From an uncultured Bacteroides sp. (lineage in GTDB: Bacteria > Bacteroidota > Bacteroidia > Bacteroidales > Bacteroidaceae), in NCBI GenBank assembly GCA_958477465.1, contig CAUEFX010000003.1, positions 62,001-126,000 on the forward strand: a stretch of DNA of 64,000 nucleotides, written 5' to 3'. The notes beneath the pieces are model-generated. The model was not told the DNA's origin. It did no database searches and worked only from the letters and a program-made list of their open reading frames with translations. Position numbers and translations under genes: made by a program. Below are positions 45,598 through 55,382 of this stretch, one piece after another (within the stretch, counting starts at the first letter, position 1; each line of letters starts with the position of its first letter).

Positions 45598-47250
45598 TTA
45601 TTTGCCGTTGCAACTTCCACCGGCGCAACGCGGTTTAATCTGTTTGAAGAAGTCATTGCCTTTATCATCGACCAGGATAAATGCCGGGAAATCCTCCACT
45701 TCGATCTTCCAGATAGCTTCCATACCCAATTCGGGATACTCCACGCATTCGATGCTCTTAATATTATTCTGAGCAAGGATAGCAGCCGGACCACCGATAG
45801 AACCGAGATAGAAGCCACCGTATTTCTTGCAAGCATCCGTCACCTGCTGGCTACGGTTACCTTTAGCAAGCATAATCATACTGCCGCCGTGACTTTGGAA
45901 CAGGTCTACATACGGGTCCATACGTCCGGCAGTAGTCGGCCCCATAGAGCCGCAAGCCATACCGGCAGGGGTCTTTGCCGGACCGGCATAATAAATAGGA
46001 TGGTCTTTGATATATTGAGGCAGATCTTCACCACGGTCCAGACGCTCTTTCAATTTGGCATGAGCAATGTCACGTCCTACGATGATCGTACCGTTCAGCG
46101 ACAAACGGGTAGCCACCGGATATTTAGTCAACTCTTTCAAAATCTCCGGCATCGGACGGTTCAAATCGATCTTCACAACGTTACCCTCACCAGCATTGCG
46201 GAGTTCTTCAGGAATCAGACTGCCCGGATTATCATCGAGTTTTTCAATCCAGATACCATCCTTATTGATTTTACATTTGATGTTACGGTCGGCAGAGCAG
46301 GAAACTCCCAAACCGACAGGACATGACGCACCGTGACGAGGCAGACGGATGATACGTACATCGTGTGCCAGATACTTACCGCCGAACTGTGCACCGAGAC
46401 CGATCTTATGAGCTTCTTCGAGCACCTGTTTTTCAAGTTCGATATCACGGAAAGCACGGCCGTACTCATTACCCGTAGTGGGCAACTCATCATAATAATG
46501 GGTAGAAGCCAATTTCACAGTCAGCAGGTTCTTTTCTGCAGAAGTACCGCCGATTACGAATGCGATGTGATAAGGAGGACAAGCTGCCGTACCGAGAGTT
46601 TTCATTTTCTCAACCAAGAACGGAACCAATGTAGCCGGATTCAAAATAGCCTTTGTTTCCTGATACAGATAAGTTTTATTGGCAGATCCACCACCTTTGG
46701 TTACGCAAAGGAATCTGTATTCCATACCTTCCGTTGCTTCAATATCGATCTGGGCAGGCAGGTTACATTTGGTATTCACTTCATCGTACATCGTCAAGGG
46801 AGCATTCTGCGAATAGCGCAGGTTCTCTTCCGTATAAGTCTTGTAAACACCCAGTGAAAGGGCTTCTTCGTCGGAATATCCGGTCCATACCTGCTGTCCT
46901 TTCTCACCGTGAACAATGGCTGTACCGGTGTCCTGGCAGAAAGGAAGTACACCTTTGGATGCCACTTCCGCATTGCGAAGAAAAGTAAGTGCTACATATT
47001 TGTCATTCTCGCTTGCTTCCGGATCACTCAATATCTTCGCTACCTGTTCGTTATGAGAACGGCGAAGCATGAACGACACATCACGGAATGCAGCATTTGC
47101 CATAGCTGTCAGACCCTCTTTCGCTACTTTCAGAATCGGATTTCCTTCAAACTCGCTTACCGATACATAGTCCTTTGTAAGCAGATAATACTCAGTCTTA
47201 TCTTCACCATGCTCAAACATGGGCTGATACTTAAACGGAGGTGTTGCCAT
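45598..47250 (-). CDS. Fumarate hydratase, class I (iron-sulfur)
   Basis: This 550-residue enzyme is the single-chain class I fumarase. The N-terminal alpha domain has LPFCQDTGTAIVHG and NLPAQIDIEATEG with cluster-ligating Cys residues; the C-terminal beta domain has HPIYYAGPAKTPAGMACGSMGPTTAGRMD. It interconverts fumarate and malate, which in Bacteroides serves the fumarate-respiring, succinate-producing branch. A -7-type box read on the minus strand lies at 47288-47295, 38 bp upstream. Confidence 0.95.
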   Translation of the reverse strand: MATPPFKYQPMFEHGEDKTEYYLLTKDYVSVSEFEGNPILKVAKEGLTAMANAAFRDVSFMLRRSHNEQVAKILSDPEASENDKYVALTFLRNAEVASKGVLPFCQDTGTAIVHGEKGQQVWTGYSDEEALSLGVYKTYTEENLRYSQNAPLTMYDEVNTKCNLPAQIDIEATEGMEYRFLCVTKGGGSANKTYLYQETKAILNPATLVPFLVEKMKTLGTAACPPYHIAFVIGGTSAEKNLLTVKLASTHYYDELPTTGNEYGRAFRDIELEKQVLEEAHKIGLGAQFGGKYLAHDVRIIRLPRHGASCPVGLGVSCSADRNIKCKINKDGIWIEKLDDNPGSLIPEELRNAGEGNVVKIDLNRPMPEILKELTKYPVATRLSLNGTIIVGRDIAHAKLKERLDRGEDLPQYIKDHPIYYAGPAKTPAGMACGSMGPTTAGRMDPYVDLFQSHGGSMIMLAKGNRSQQVTDACKKYGGFYLGSIGGPAAILAQNNIKSIECVEYPELGMEAIWKIEVEDFPAFILVDDKGNDFFKQIKPRCAGGSCNGK

Positions 47251-47346
47251 ATTTTTACTTTTTATTACGTAATGTTAGTTAGTGTGGCAAAGGTAACAAT
47301 AGTTTTTCGAAGTACAGAAAAATGGAGAACTAAAAAAGATAAACAG

Positions 47347-49338
47347 TTACCCCAACTGCCCGATACGATTTATCAGCTCATCGCCCAGCGCAGTCTTATC
47401 ATCGATATGCTTCAACACGGCAGTCACAAACGGATTGCTTTCAAAATCTCCGCGGACCTGTTCAAAATCAAGTTTCATCTCATCTCGCGATCCGTCGGCT
47501 CCAAAACCGGTCATTGATGACATGGAGAATTCCTTACGTGCATCGTTATACACCATACGATCCAACCCGACAACCGCTTCTTTCCAAGAATTTACAATAT
47601 AGATAATATCTTTGGCGGTAATTGTTTCCGGATCGAGGCCGTAGAATTCCTGAATCTTATTATAAGCCCACGTCCACTCATAGGTGTAGTAATTGTTGTG
47701 CATCTCGGCAAAACGGGCATTTATCTCTTTCAGACGGTTAATTTCACCACTTTCTATCCCGTCCATCAATTTCTCTATTTCACTCTTCGGAGCAATCAGT
47801 CCGGAGATGTCGACCCATTCTCCCAAACCGATTTCCGTATCCGGTTTCAGACGCTGGCGAATTTCCTCGTTGCTCTGGAAATTAATACCTTCAAGACGTT
47901 TGATAATAGAATTACCAAGAAATTTATGAATGGCTGTCTCATAATACCGAATACCGTTATTCAAAGACGAATTCTTAATCTTGGCACTTTGGTAAGAGTA
48001 AGTTTCAGAGGTCTCCCCTGATACCCGTTTCAGCTCTTTCAGGATGAAACGCCCTTTAAACATCTTCTGAATCGTATACGGGCTCAACAAGTTATAGTTA
48101 ATATAATCGAGTTTGTTCGGATCTTTACGTTTATCACGTTTGGGCCATTTCTGAGCGTCACGAATGGTACCCACACTTCGCAGGTTCACGCCCGGCACGA
48201 GAAAAGTGGTATTCTGCTGCTCGATCAGGTAAGAAAACGGTAGGTTGGATGTATCGGCATGGTTCACGTGACGCCCCATCACCAATGAAAATGCGCCTAC
48301 ACGCGCCGGCCAGAGAATATAAGAGTCCGAAGTGGTTTTGGCTCCACGCTCCAACGTACCTTGGTGAATGGGGCCGAGTTTATACATGTGGTTACTCTGA
48401 TTGGAACCGGAACCGGCATTCATAAACGAAAACATACCGGCAATCAGCAAGGTCGATTTATGGTGTGTCACCGTATAAGGACCGGCAAAAATAGCACAAG
48501 CTTCCCCATTCTCTCCCTGGCAATTACTGAAAAACAAAGAATCGGAAGCCGAATAATTATGCCCCAACTGGCAAGCTTGTCCCACAAAACAGCGGGTCAG
48601 CATCACCCCGTCATCCACGTGTGAGCCGGAAGAAATAATAAAATCATCACAAATCACTCCATGCCCGATATGAACCGGCGCCACTGCGTTGCTGTTAATA
48701 CTTCCGTTTGACAAACGGCACGTACCGCAAATATGACAATAATCACCTATCCGCACATTTTTAATAGAACCGGTATTAAGTATCGTCACATGATTTCCGA
48801 TTGTCCCCACCGTAGAAGCGTGTTTGTTGGAATAATAATCGGTAATCTCCTTCATGCGGTTTATCAACTCCGGACGATGGCGATACAAAGCCAGGATATA
48901 AGCCTGATGTGCAGAAAGCTTGTCATTGATCAGCACCTCCCGACCTCCTGTCTCATTGAGCACAGCCGCTTCCACTCCATTGCCGAAAGTCGTACGTCCA
49001 TCTACCAAAATAATATCTACATTTTCAATAAATGAATTATCCCCGATCTCGTAATTTGCAATGTAGTTCTGGATATTTTCAATGCAGCAGTTGTCTCCTA
49101 CTGTCACATTGTGCAGTGTCACATGGCGTAGTCCGGCATGTTTTTTTATTCCACCCGGCAACGTAAAATCTGTCTGAAAAGCCCCTAACTTTACTTCACC
49201 CGAAAAGCGGGTGTGATGAACATACTCGGTAGTAAATCCCTCTGATACAAATACTTTTTCCCAATCATCCGCCAGACACGACTGACTTTTTAACTGAAGG
49301 ATTTCATCTTCAGTCAATCTTCTGTAAATTTTTCCCAT
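47347..49338 (-). CDS. DUF4954 family left-handed beta-helix protein
   Basis: This 663-residue cytoplasmic protein has many hexapeptide-type turns (VTVGDNCCIENIQNYIANYEIGDNSFIENV and later NVRIGDYCHICGTCRLSNGSI), the hallmark of a left-handed beta-helix like sugar-nucleotide or acyl transferases. A C-terminal helical domain follows. DUF4954 is a Bacteroidota family of unknown function; a nucleotidyl- or acyl-sugar transferase role is only suggested by the fold. It is the gene after hflX on the same strand, 124 bp away. Confidence 0.85.
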   Translation of the reverse strand: MGKIYRRLTEDEILQLKSQSCLADDWEKVFVSEGFTTEYVHHTRFSGEVKLGAFQTDFTLPGGIKKHAGLRHVTLHNVTVGDNCCIENIQNYIANYEIGDNSFIENVDIILVDGRTTFGNGVEAAVLNETGGREVLINDKLSAHQAYILALYRHRPELINRMKEITDYYSNKHASTVGTIGNHVTILNTGSIKNVRIGDYCHICGTCRLSNGSINSNAVAPVHIGHGVICDDFIISSGSHVDDGVMLTRCFVGQACQLGHNYSASDSLFFSNCQGENGEACAIFAGPYTVTHHKSTLLIAGMFSFMNAGSGSNQSNHMYKLGPIHQGTLERGAKTTSDSYILWPARVGAFSLVMGRHVNHADTSNLPFSYLIEQQNTTFLVPGVNLRSVGTIRDAQKWPKRDKRKDPNKLDYINYNLLSPYTIQKMFKGRFILKELKRVSGETSETYSYQSAKIKNSSLNNGIRYYETAIHKFLGNSIIKRLEGINFQSNEEIRQRLKPDTEIGLGEWVDISGLIAPKSEIEKLMDGIESGEINRLKEINARFAEMHNNYYTYEWTWAYNKIQEFYGLDPETITAKDIIYIVNSWKEAVVGLDRMVYNDARKEFSMSSMTGFGADGSRDEMKLDFEQVRGDFESNPFVTAVLKHIDDKTALGDELINRIGQLG

Positions 49339-49462
49339 AATGCAAGTAATATAATAATGTACCGATACAACAATGCACCTCTATGGCAATTGCCCGCACT
49401 ATATTATCTGTTAATACCTCGTCCGGACAATTGGCACATTGGCATATTGGCACGTTGAATAA

Positions 49463-50722
49463 TTATTCCTCTTCTTCGTAAGTCTGATAAAGGAAATCAT
49501 TATAGGGATACTTCTGCACGTGTAACTCTTTTACGCGTTTATAAACTACACTCTTCAGTTCTTCTATATTGATTCGTTCGCGGGCGGAAATGAACAGGCA
49601 ATTATCTTCCATTTTTGCCATCCACGTCTTCATCAGTTCTTCGAGTGTTAAGTTTTCTTTTGTTCTGGGGGTAAGGTCGTCTGCCGCTTTCTCCACGTAG
49701 GTATAAGCGTCTATTTTATTGAATATAAGTATCATTGGTTTCCCGGCGCCACCGATATCGGCCAGAGTTTTATTCACTACCTCTATCTGTTCTTCAAAGC
49801 TGGGATGTGAAATATCGACCACGTGCAACAGCAAATCCGCTTCACGCACCTCATCGAGGGTAGACTTGAAAGAGTCTACAAGGTCTGTCGGCAATTTGCG
49901 GATAAACCCAACCGTATCGGATAACAGGAAAGGCAAATTGTCAATTATAACCTTGCGTACGGTGGTATCGAGGGTTGCAAAGAGTTTATTTTCGGCAAAC
50001 ACTTCACTTTTTGCAAGCAGGTTCATCATGGTCGACTTACCGACATTGGTATATCCCACAAGAGCCACACGAATCATTCTACCCCGATTTTTCCGCTGGG
50101 TAGATTTTTGTTTGTCAATTTCCGCCAAACGCTCTTTCAACAATGACATACGGTTCAATATGATACGGCGGTCCATCTCGAGCTGAGTTTCACCGGGGCC
50201 ACGAAGTCCCACCGAACCGCCTTTTCCACTACCCGATCCGGAGCCACCGCCCTGTCGTTCAAGGTGAGTCCACAAACGTTGCAACCGGGGAAGCATATAC
50301 TTATACTGAGCCAGTTCCACTTGTGTTTTCGCATTGGCAGTCTGTGCACGCATTGCGAATATATCGAGGATAAGCGAAGTTCGGTCCAAAATCTTGACTT
50401 TCAGTTCCGCTTCGATGTTACGTATTTGTTTAGCCGAAAGTTCATCGTCAAAGATGACCATTCCGACTTCCCGTTCATTCTCTTCTTCATTCAGGATATA
50501 CTCCTTTATCTCTTCCAGTTTTCCTTTTCCCACATAAGTCACAGAATTGGCAGCCGGTAACTTTTGGGTAAACTTTTTCACAACTTCCGCCCCAGCCGTC
50601 TCGGCAAGGAATGCCAGTTCGTCAAGATACTCATTCGTTTTACGCTCATCCTGGGTTTGCGTAATAAGACCGACAAGTACTGCTGTTTCGACCTGGGCTT
50701 CGGAGATCACAAATTCTTTCAT
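49463..50722 (-). CDS. hflX: GTPase HflX
   Basis: This 419-residue translation-associated GTPase has the HflX N-terminal domain, the glycine-rich GGGSGSGSGKGGSVGLRGPGE linker (about residues 157-177), G1 GYTNVGKST, G3 DTVGFIRKLP and G4 NKID. HflX splits stalled 70S ribosomes under stress. A -7-type box read on the minus strand lies at 50751-50758, within the end of the upstream gene's spacer. Confidence 0.94.
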   Translation of the reverse strand: MKEFVISEAQVETAVLVGLITQTQDERKTNEYLDELAFLAETAGAEVVKKFTQKLPAANSVTYVGKGKLEEIKEYILNEEENEREVGMVIFDDELSAKQIRNIEAELKVKILDRTSLILDIFAMRAQTANAKTQVELAQYKYMLPRLQRLWTHLERQGGGSGSGSGKGGSVGLRGPGETQLEMDRRIILNRMSLLKERLAEIDKQKSTQRKNRGRMIRVALVGYTNVGKSTMMNLLAKSEVFAENKLFATLDTTVRKVIIDNLPFLLSDTVGFIRKLPTDLVDSFKSTLDEVREADLLLHVVDISHPSFEEQIEVVNKTLADIGGAGKPMILIFNKIDAYTYVEKAADDLTPRTKENLTLEELMKTWMAKMEDNCLFISARERINIEELKSVVYKRVKELHVQKYPYNDFLYQTYEEEE

Positions 50723-50761
50723 TCTTTATTTCTCGTATATAATATGTGCGCAAATATATAC

Positions 50762-51298
50762 TTATTTTTGCAGAAAGCCTTGTTCTATAAGCTTATTTAA
50801 TTCGGAAACGATATTTTTATAGTCTGCCCGCCGCCCACATTCATGCCATTCGGTGATAGGGTCTTTGTCTTGGATATGCGCAATCAGCTCCTCCATAGAG
50901 GGAGCTGCCGACAACCGGCTATACTCTTCGTAGGTATAAGAAAGGAAAGCGACATTCCGGCCTATCCCCCTGTTATCCAACCAATAGCCATCATTCAGAA
51001 GAGTCGGCAAGCAGAGTTTTCCCCCGATAAAAAGATCACGCGGATGTGGATAAGACAGAATCTGTGTACGGGAATCATCCATCAGTACCGGGACCAAATG
51101 AGAATAATCGCCTTTAGTCTTATACACAAACACGCTGGGAGAACTGACAGCAGTACCCCCTCCCCGTACCGGTGTCTTTATAATCATTTGATCTCCCATA
51201 TTCTGTTCCTCTTTCATTTGTACGGCCGAAGTACGGCAAGCGCTCAACATCAGTGCCCAAAGCACCAAACCGGCCGTGATGTAAACAATCCGTTTCAT
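50762..51298 (-). CDS. Lipoprotein of unknown function upstream of hflX
   Basis: This 178-residue protein has a lipoprotein signal (MKRIVYITAGLVLWALMLSAC, lipobox LSAC). The remainder has no recognised domain; it contains a central YSHLVPVLMDDSRTQILSYPHPRDL region. It is Bacteroidales-specific in appearance. The promoter at 51322-51353 gives it a leader of about 20 bases. hflX starts 39 bp downstream of its stop. Confidence 0.78.
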   Translation of the reverse strand: MKRIVYITAGLVLWALMLSACRTSAVQMKEEQNMGDQMIIKTPVRGGGTAVSSPSVFVYKTKGDYSHLVPVLMDDSRTQILSYPHPRDLFIGGKLCLPTLLNDGYWLDNRGIGRNVAFLSYTYEEYSRLSAAPSMEELIAHIQDKDPITEWHECGRRADYKNIVSELNKLIEQGFLQK

Positions 51299-51321
51299 GT
51301 AAATAACGTTGTGATTTCAAA

Positions 51322-51353
51322 CAAAAATAGGAATAAAACATAAAACCGACAAA
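51322..51353 (-). promoter_or_regulatory. Predicted promoter of the lipoprotein gene
   Basis: On the minus strand TTTG (51350-51353), a 20-bp spacer and TATTTTTG (51322-51329) match the Bacteroides consensus at both boxes, 24 bp upstream of the start codon. Confidence 0.6.
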
Positions 51354-51433
51354 TTTGAATGCTATTTGTTTCAAACTGGGCCACGATTCTTGTAAAGAAC
51401 TTTAGCTGTAACCTTTGCCAGATGACCTAAGGC

Positions 51434-52381
51434 TTACATTAAATTATCTATTTCTTCTTTTGAAAGTTCGGTCGCCTGAGATATAATATCTGTAGATACA
51501 CCTATTCTTTTTAGCTTACGAGCGTTTTCTCTTTTTTCTTCAATACGTCCTTTTTCAAGACCCTCTTCAAGGCCCTCCTCTCTACCTTTTACTATTCCTT
51601 TTTCCATTCCTTCTGCTATCCCTTTCTCCATCCCCATTTCCAATCCTTTCTTTTCCGCTGTGGATAAGACACTATACCAGTCACGGTAATTCTTCAGGCT
51701 GTCCCAGTACTCGTTCAATTCCATTTTGGTGAACTTGGCGATCTCGGCAGTTTCAAAGAGACGGTCAAAGATTCTGTTTTGCAAGGCCTTGGGACGTTCA
51801 AACAGGGAGGACAGATTGCGCAGGACGAACAGCCACTTGTCGAACATGCCCTCCAGCTCTTTTTCGGTCTTATTGAACTTGGGCATCTCGAGATAGACAA
51901 AAGTCAGTTTTTCATAGAATACCTTGTTAGTATGAAGGTCCACGAGCTTCACCTCGTGATGGAAGTACTCCTCATCCGATTTGTCAAAGGAGAAATTGAG
52001 AATGCCCACTACATAAACGGCCTTCAACTTGTAATTCCATTCTCCTCGTACACCCTGTTCGCGGATAGGGAAAGTGGAGTAATAGACGCTACGGTCCTTG
52101 AAGAACAGCTGTTCACCGCGCTGCATCTCAACCAGAAACTTCTCGCCCTTCTCGTTCTCGCAATATACGTCAAATACGGCACGGCGGTCGTATTCCTGTG
52201 TTCCAAGATTCTCCGGATTAAGATAGGTGACATCCTTGATCTCTTCATCCTCGCCTCTGAACAGCAAGGCATTCAGGAAGCTGATTAACAGATCCTTGTT
52301 CATTGCCGTTCCAAAAAGCAATTTAAAGCCGAAATCGGTATACGGATTTACGTATTTATCAATGATTCCTTCTGTTCCCAT
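51434..52381 (-). CDS. Rpn-family PD-(D/E)xK nuclease (putative transposase-like)
   Basis: This 315-residue protein has the Rpn core: YVNPYTDFGFKLLFGT, then AVFDVYCENEKGEKFLVEMQ (Asp and Glu-x-Gln of the PD-(D/E)xK site), followed by a helical region and a C-terminal Glu/Lys/Gly coiled segment with repeated GMEKG units. Members promote RecA-independent recombination in E. coli, and many Bacteroides genomes have dozens of copies. It is a single gene with no neighbouring terminal repeats seen, so it is probably not an active insertion sequence. Confidence 0.9.
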   Translation of the reverse strand: MGTEGIIDKYVNPYTDFGFKLLFGTAMNKDLLISFLNALLFRGEDEEIKDVTYLNPENLGTQEYDRRAVFDVYCENEKGEKFLVEMQRGEQLFFKDRSVYYSTFPIREQGVRGEWNYKLKAVYVVGILNFSFDKSDEEYFHHEVKLVDLHTNKVFYEKLTFVYLEMPKFNKTEKELEGMFDKWLFVLRNLSSLFERPKALQNRIFDRLFETAEIAKFTKMELNEYWDSLKNYRDWYSVLSTAEKKGLEMGMEKGIAEGMEKGIVKGREEGLEEGLEKGRIEEKRENARKLKRIGVSTDIISQATELSKEEIDNLM

Positions 52382-52858
52382 GTCTTCTCTGTTTTATATT
52401 AATAAACCTTCCGGTCAGTTTATATATCAATAAAGTTTCCGGCCAATAATGCAAAATGTAACAATTTGAAAACGAGCCACAACGCTGCTGTAACATCTGC
52501 TCAAAATGAAGATACTGTGTCCTAATGCCATAAGAACACAAATAGAAAAGCGAATCACAACCAACCTTAACTATATGTTCAACACCAACACTATATCTAC
52601 CCCTAATGCGACAAAGATAACCATAATCTAATGCAAACCAAGCAGGAAGAGGTTAATTAACAGAGAAATAACAAGATTCTATTATCACTTAACCATATTT
52701 ACATCCCGATCGAACATTTTCCTCACAGCGTACGCTGTGGGTTCTATTATTACTTAACTAAGTTTATACACGTCTTCATTGTGTATCAAGAGCTATTTGA
52801 ACAGGTTTTTATTGTACAGTGTAAATTGCACACAATATAAAACAACTGTTTCAGTAAT
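52382..52858. other. 477-bp gene-free region
   Basis: No gene is seen. It holds a perfect 16-bp palindrome CACAGCGTACGCTGTG (52724-52739), a direct repeat near TTCTATTATYACTTAAC (about 52676 and 52742) on either side of it, and a -7-type box for the Rpn gene read on the minus strand at 52613-52620 (TATCTTTG). Confidence 0.6.
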
Positions 52859-55102
52859 TTATTGAACATGAAGTTTATATATCCTACTTCCTTGCTGTAA
52901 TAATATGAAACTCTGGGAAGATCCGAATATCGGTAAAGCATTCCAGCCTTCACTACCCTCAACAGCAGAAATTATTCTACCAGACATATCATATACGGTT
53001 ATTTTCTTATCATCCTTACCATTGACGTAGTAATGCAGAACACCATTGTTGATATATGGACTGGTCTTTTCATCGCTCCGAATTTGCTCGGAAGAGTTGG
53101 AAACTGTTGTTTTATTGATTGTTATATCGTCTATATAAGCAGCGGCAGGTGAGACAATGGTAATACGTAGCCTGAATGTGCCCTCCTTGTCTATCTCATA
53201 ACTATGAAATTCTTTCAGGGTGCTGTTTATCGTGTAGTTGTTTTCATCGGTTCTATTCCATGTTTGCCCTTTGTCCATTGAATATTCCACTTTGTAAGTG
53301 GCTACAGAGGTTTGCATGGCAATATAAAAACTTATTGATTTTATTTCACCGGAGACATCAGACGTCATTTCGATTATTCCTCTTTTTATCAGGGCTGCTT
53401 TATTACCGTTTCCTGCTTGAGAAGAGATGTTTTCTGCAACAATGGCATTGTTTAGTTTCCAAGAAGAATATTCGCCTTTCACTTCGCTACTTGCCCATTC
53501 TGATTTAGAACAATTTTCAAAGTTCTCTATCAAGCTCGTGATGGTTGGCTTATCCAGATAAAACGAAATAATTCCTTGATTCTCGCTTATATCTGTTATT
53601 TTGACTCCGGTTTTTACACCGGTCCACGACCGTAATCCCGGCGATGTGTCATCGGAAATGGCGGTTACATTCAATAATCCGGGAAAGGGATTGCCCAAAC
53701 CGGTGTTGTTGGGGTTGTCTGCACGCAGTAATTCATAATATACATGATTCGGATTGTTATTTATTGTATTGTATTCCCAGACACGGGCGTTGGTTGAGTC
53801 CACCCGGAAAACCAACATTCCATGTCCCGGAAGATATTTGTCCCATCCGGTCTGCTGCCTATTTTCTAAGATGAAAAATTCTTTATCCACGGCTGAATTT
53901 ATGCGATAGGATTTGTTTGATACATTGACTGCTTCTAACGTATATGTGGCTTTTTCGTTTAATAAAGCCGGAGTTGCCCATCCCAATGCATAACGTTCGA
54001 ATGCAGAATAGCCGCAGGGAGTATAAGAATTGTTCAGATAGCTTCCAGAGGCCATGACAGACCAGGTGTCCGGATGAGGAGCCGAGCCGTTTTTTTCATA
54101 ATCTGTATCATAAAAGTCCGGAAGCCCCAATACATGGCCGAATTCATGACAAATGGTGCCGATTCCGTCACGTACCGTACTGCTCATTCCTCCTTGAAGT
54201 TCTGTAGAACAGGCATAACGGTTGCAATATACTCCGTTTAGTTGGATTTGCCAACTGCCTAATTCATAGGCATGCGGCCAGATTAAATTCGCATCATTTC
54301 CGGAGACATTTGCTCCGTGACCGGCAAAAATGACATAAACCATGTCAACCTTTCCGTCTCCATCCAAGTCAAACTGTGAGAAATCGACCCAAGGAGCTGC
54401 CTTTTCACAGGCATTCCTTACCAATTCCTGTCCGTTATCTGTCCCTTGTGCATATTTTTGAGGATAATCTAAGGTGACGGGGCCGACGATTGTGAATTGC
54501 GGATCAAAATTCCCAAACGAATTGTCATAGAAATAATCCCGTACACTTCCCGTCGCTCCATTTTCATTGTAGTTCTGGCTGTTGATCATGGAAGTCATCT
54601 CTTCGTTTATGTTAGAAGATGAAAAGTGTTTATCTTCGAACTGTGCCAGGATGATGACTCCTTTAAAATCGGAAGGCATTTTTCGTTGTTTGGTAAGCAA
54701 TCCTTCAGTGATGTATTGTTTGTTAGCTTCTACTTTGGCGCTCCTTGTCGTGATGGCAGTTGAAGAGTATAAACCTTTAGGCACTGTCGAAAGAAAATCC
54801 ATTTCAGCTTGCGAGCGGAAGGAGAGATCTTTTGCCAAATGTTTACTTGCAAGCAATTGGTCTTTTTCGTCATACACAGCATATACATAATCTCCGGTGG
54901 CATTTTGCACTATCGTGTATCCATCTCCTGTTTCCATACAATGGCTAAATTCATCACCATGCAGATACAGTGTCAAGACGGATCCGTCTGCTTGTTTTAT
55001 TATTGCAGGCTTTGGATGGGCAGGTATGCCCCATACTCCCAATGAAATAAATGAGAATAATAGAGAGAAAAAGAGAATTAATTGTTTCTGTTCTACTTTC
55101 AT
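52859..55102 (-). CDS. Secreted M6-family metalloprotease
   Basis: This 747-residue protein has a signal peptide, an N-terminal prodomain-like region, and the M6 (InhA-like) catalytic domain with zinc motif HEFGHVLGLPD (about residues 318-328) and the preceding DLDGDGKVDMVYVIFAGHG. A jelly-roll region resembling cleaved-adhesin/choice-of-anchor J follows (about 550-680). The last ~60 residues resemble a T9SS-type sorting domain. ATG 55102 starts the signal peptide; an in-frame TTG eight codons upstream adds non-signal residues. It is the last gene of the truncated SusCD operon, 280 bp after the lipoprotein gene. Confidence 0.85.
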   Translation of the reverse strand: MKVEQKQLILFFSLLFSFISLGVWGIPAHPKPAIIKQADGSVLTLYLHGDEFSHCMETGDGYTIVQNATGDYVYAVYDEKDQLLASKHLAKDLSFRSQAEMDFLSTVPKGLYSSTAITTRSAKVEANKQYITEGLLTKQRKMPSDFKGVIILAQFEDKHFSSSNINEEMTSMINSQNYNENGATGSVRDYFYDNSFGNFDPQFTIVGPVTLDYPQKYAQGTDNGQELVRNACEKAAPWVDFSQFDLDGDGKVDMVYVIFAGHGANVSGNDANLIWPHAYELGSWQIQLNGVYCNRYACSTELQGGMSSTVRDGIGTICHEFGHVLGLPDFYDTDYEKNGSAPHPDTWSVMASGSYLNNSYTPCGYSAFERYALGWATPALLNEKATYTLEAVNVSNKSYRINSAVDKEFFILENRQQTGWDKYLPGHGMLVFRVDSTNARVWEYNTINNNPNHVYYELLRADNPNNTGLGNPFPGLLNVTAISDDTSPGLRSWTGVKTGVKITDISENQGIISFYLDKPTITSLIENFENCSKSEWASSEVKGEYSSWKLNNAIVAENISSQAGNGNKAALIKRGIIEMTSDVSGEIKSISFYIAMQTSVATYKVEYSMDKGQTWNRTDENNYTINSTLKEFHSYEIDKEGTFRLRITIVSPAAAYIDDITINKTTVSNSSEQIRSDEKTSPYINNGVLHYYVNGKDDKKITVYDMSGRIISAVEGSEGWNALPIFGSSQSFILLQQGSRIYKLHVQ

Positions 55103-55229
55103 AAACTGTTTTTTATTATAAGACAAGAAGTAGGGAACGTGTTAGAATATCTTCTATATAACGTGCTATGCTGTCACTTCCGGTTTCATGCCAACGGAAC
55201 GGTGGTTGTGACTTTTTAACGGTAAAATA

Positions 55230-55320
55230 TTGCCGAATACCTAAAGTACGGGAATCACCCTTGCCGCAAATGTCTGCGACAAGGGTGGTTTTATTAACAA
55301 GACTTTCCTCTCCGAAAGAA
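55230..55320. repeat. ~98-bp palindromic intergenic element, copy D
   Basis: The core stem AATCACCCTTG against CAAGGGTGGTT encloses CCGCAAATGTCTGCGA. Flanks match copy A when one copy is reversed (TTAGGTATT and TTATTAACAA blocks), so D is an inverted member of the same family. Ends are less clear than in B and C. It fills much of the gap between the M6 gene and the lipoprotein gene. Confidence 0.5.
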
Positions 55321-55382
55321 GGAGAAACAAAAGGTGTCATTCTTTATATCGAATTCAGGATAGTTACAAACACCCCAATACT

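Noticed and set aside
51434..52381. Active insertion sequence around the Rpn-family gene
   Set aside because: No terminal inverted repeats or target duplication were seen; Rpn genes are common as stand-alone genes in Bacteroides.
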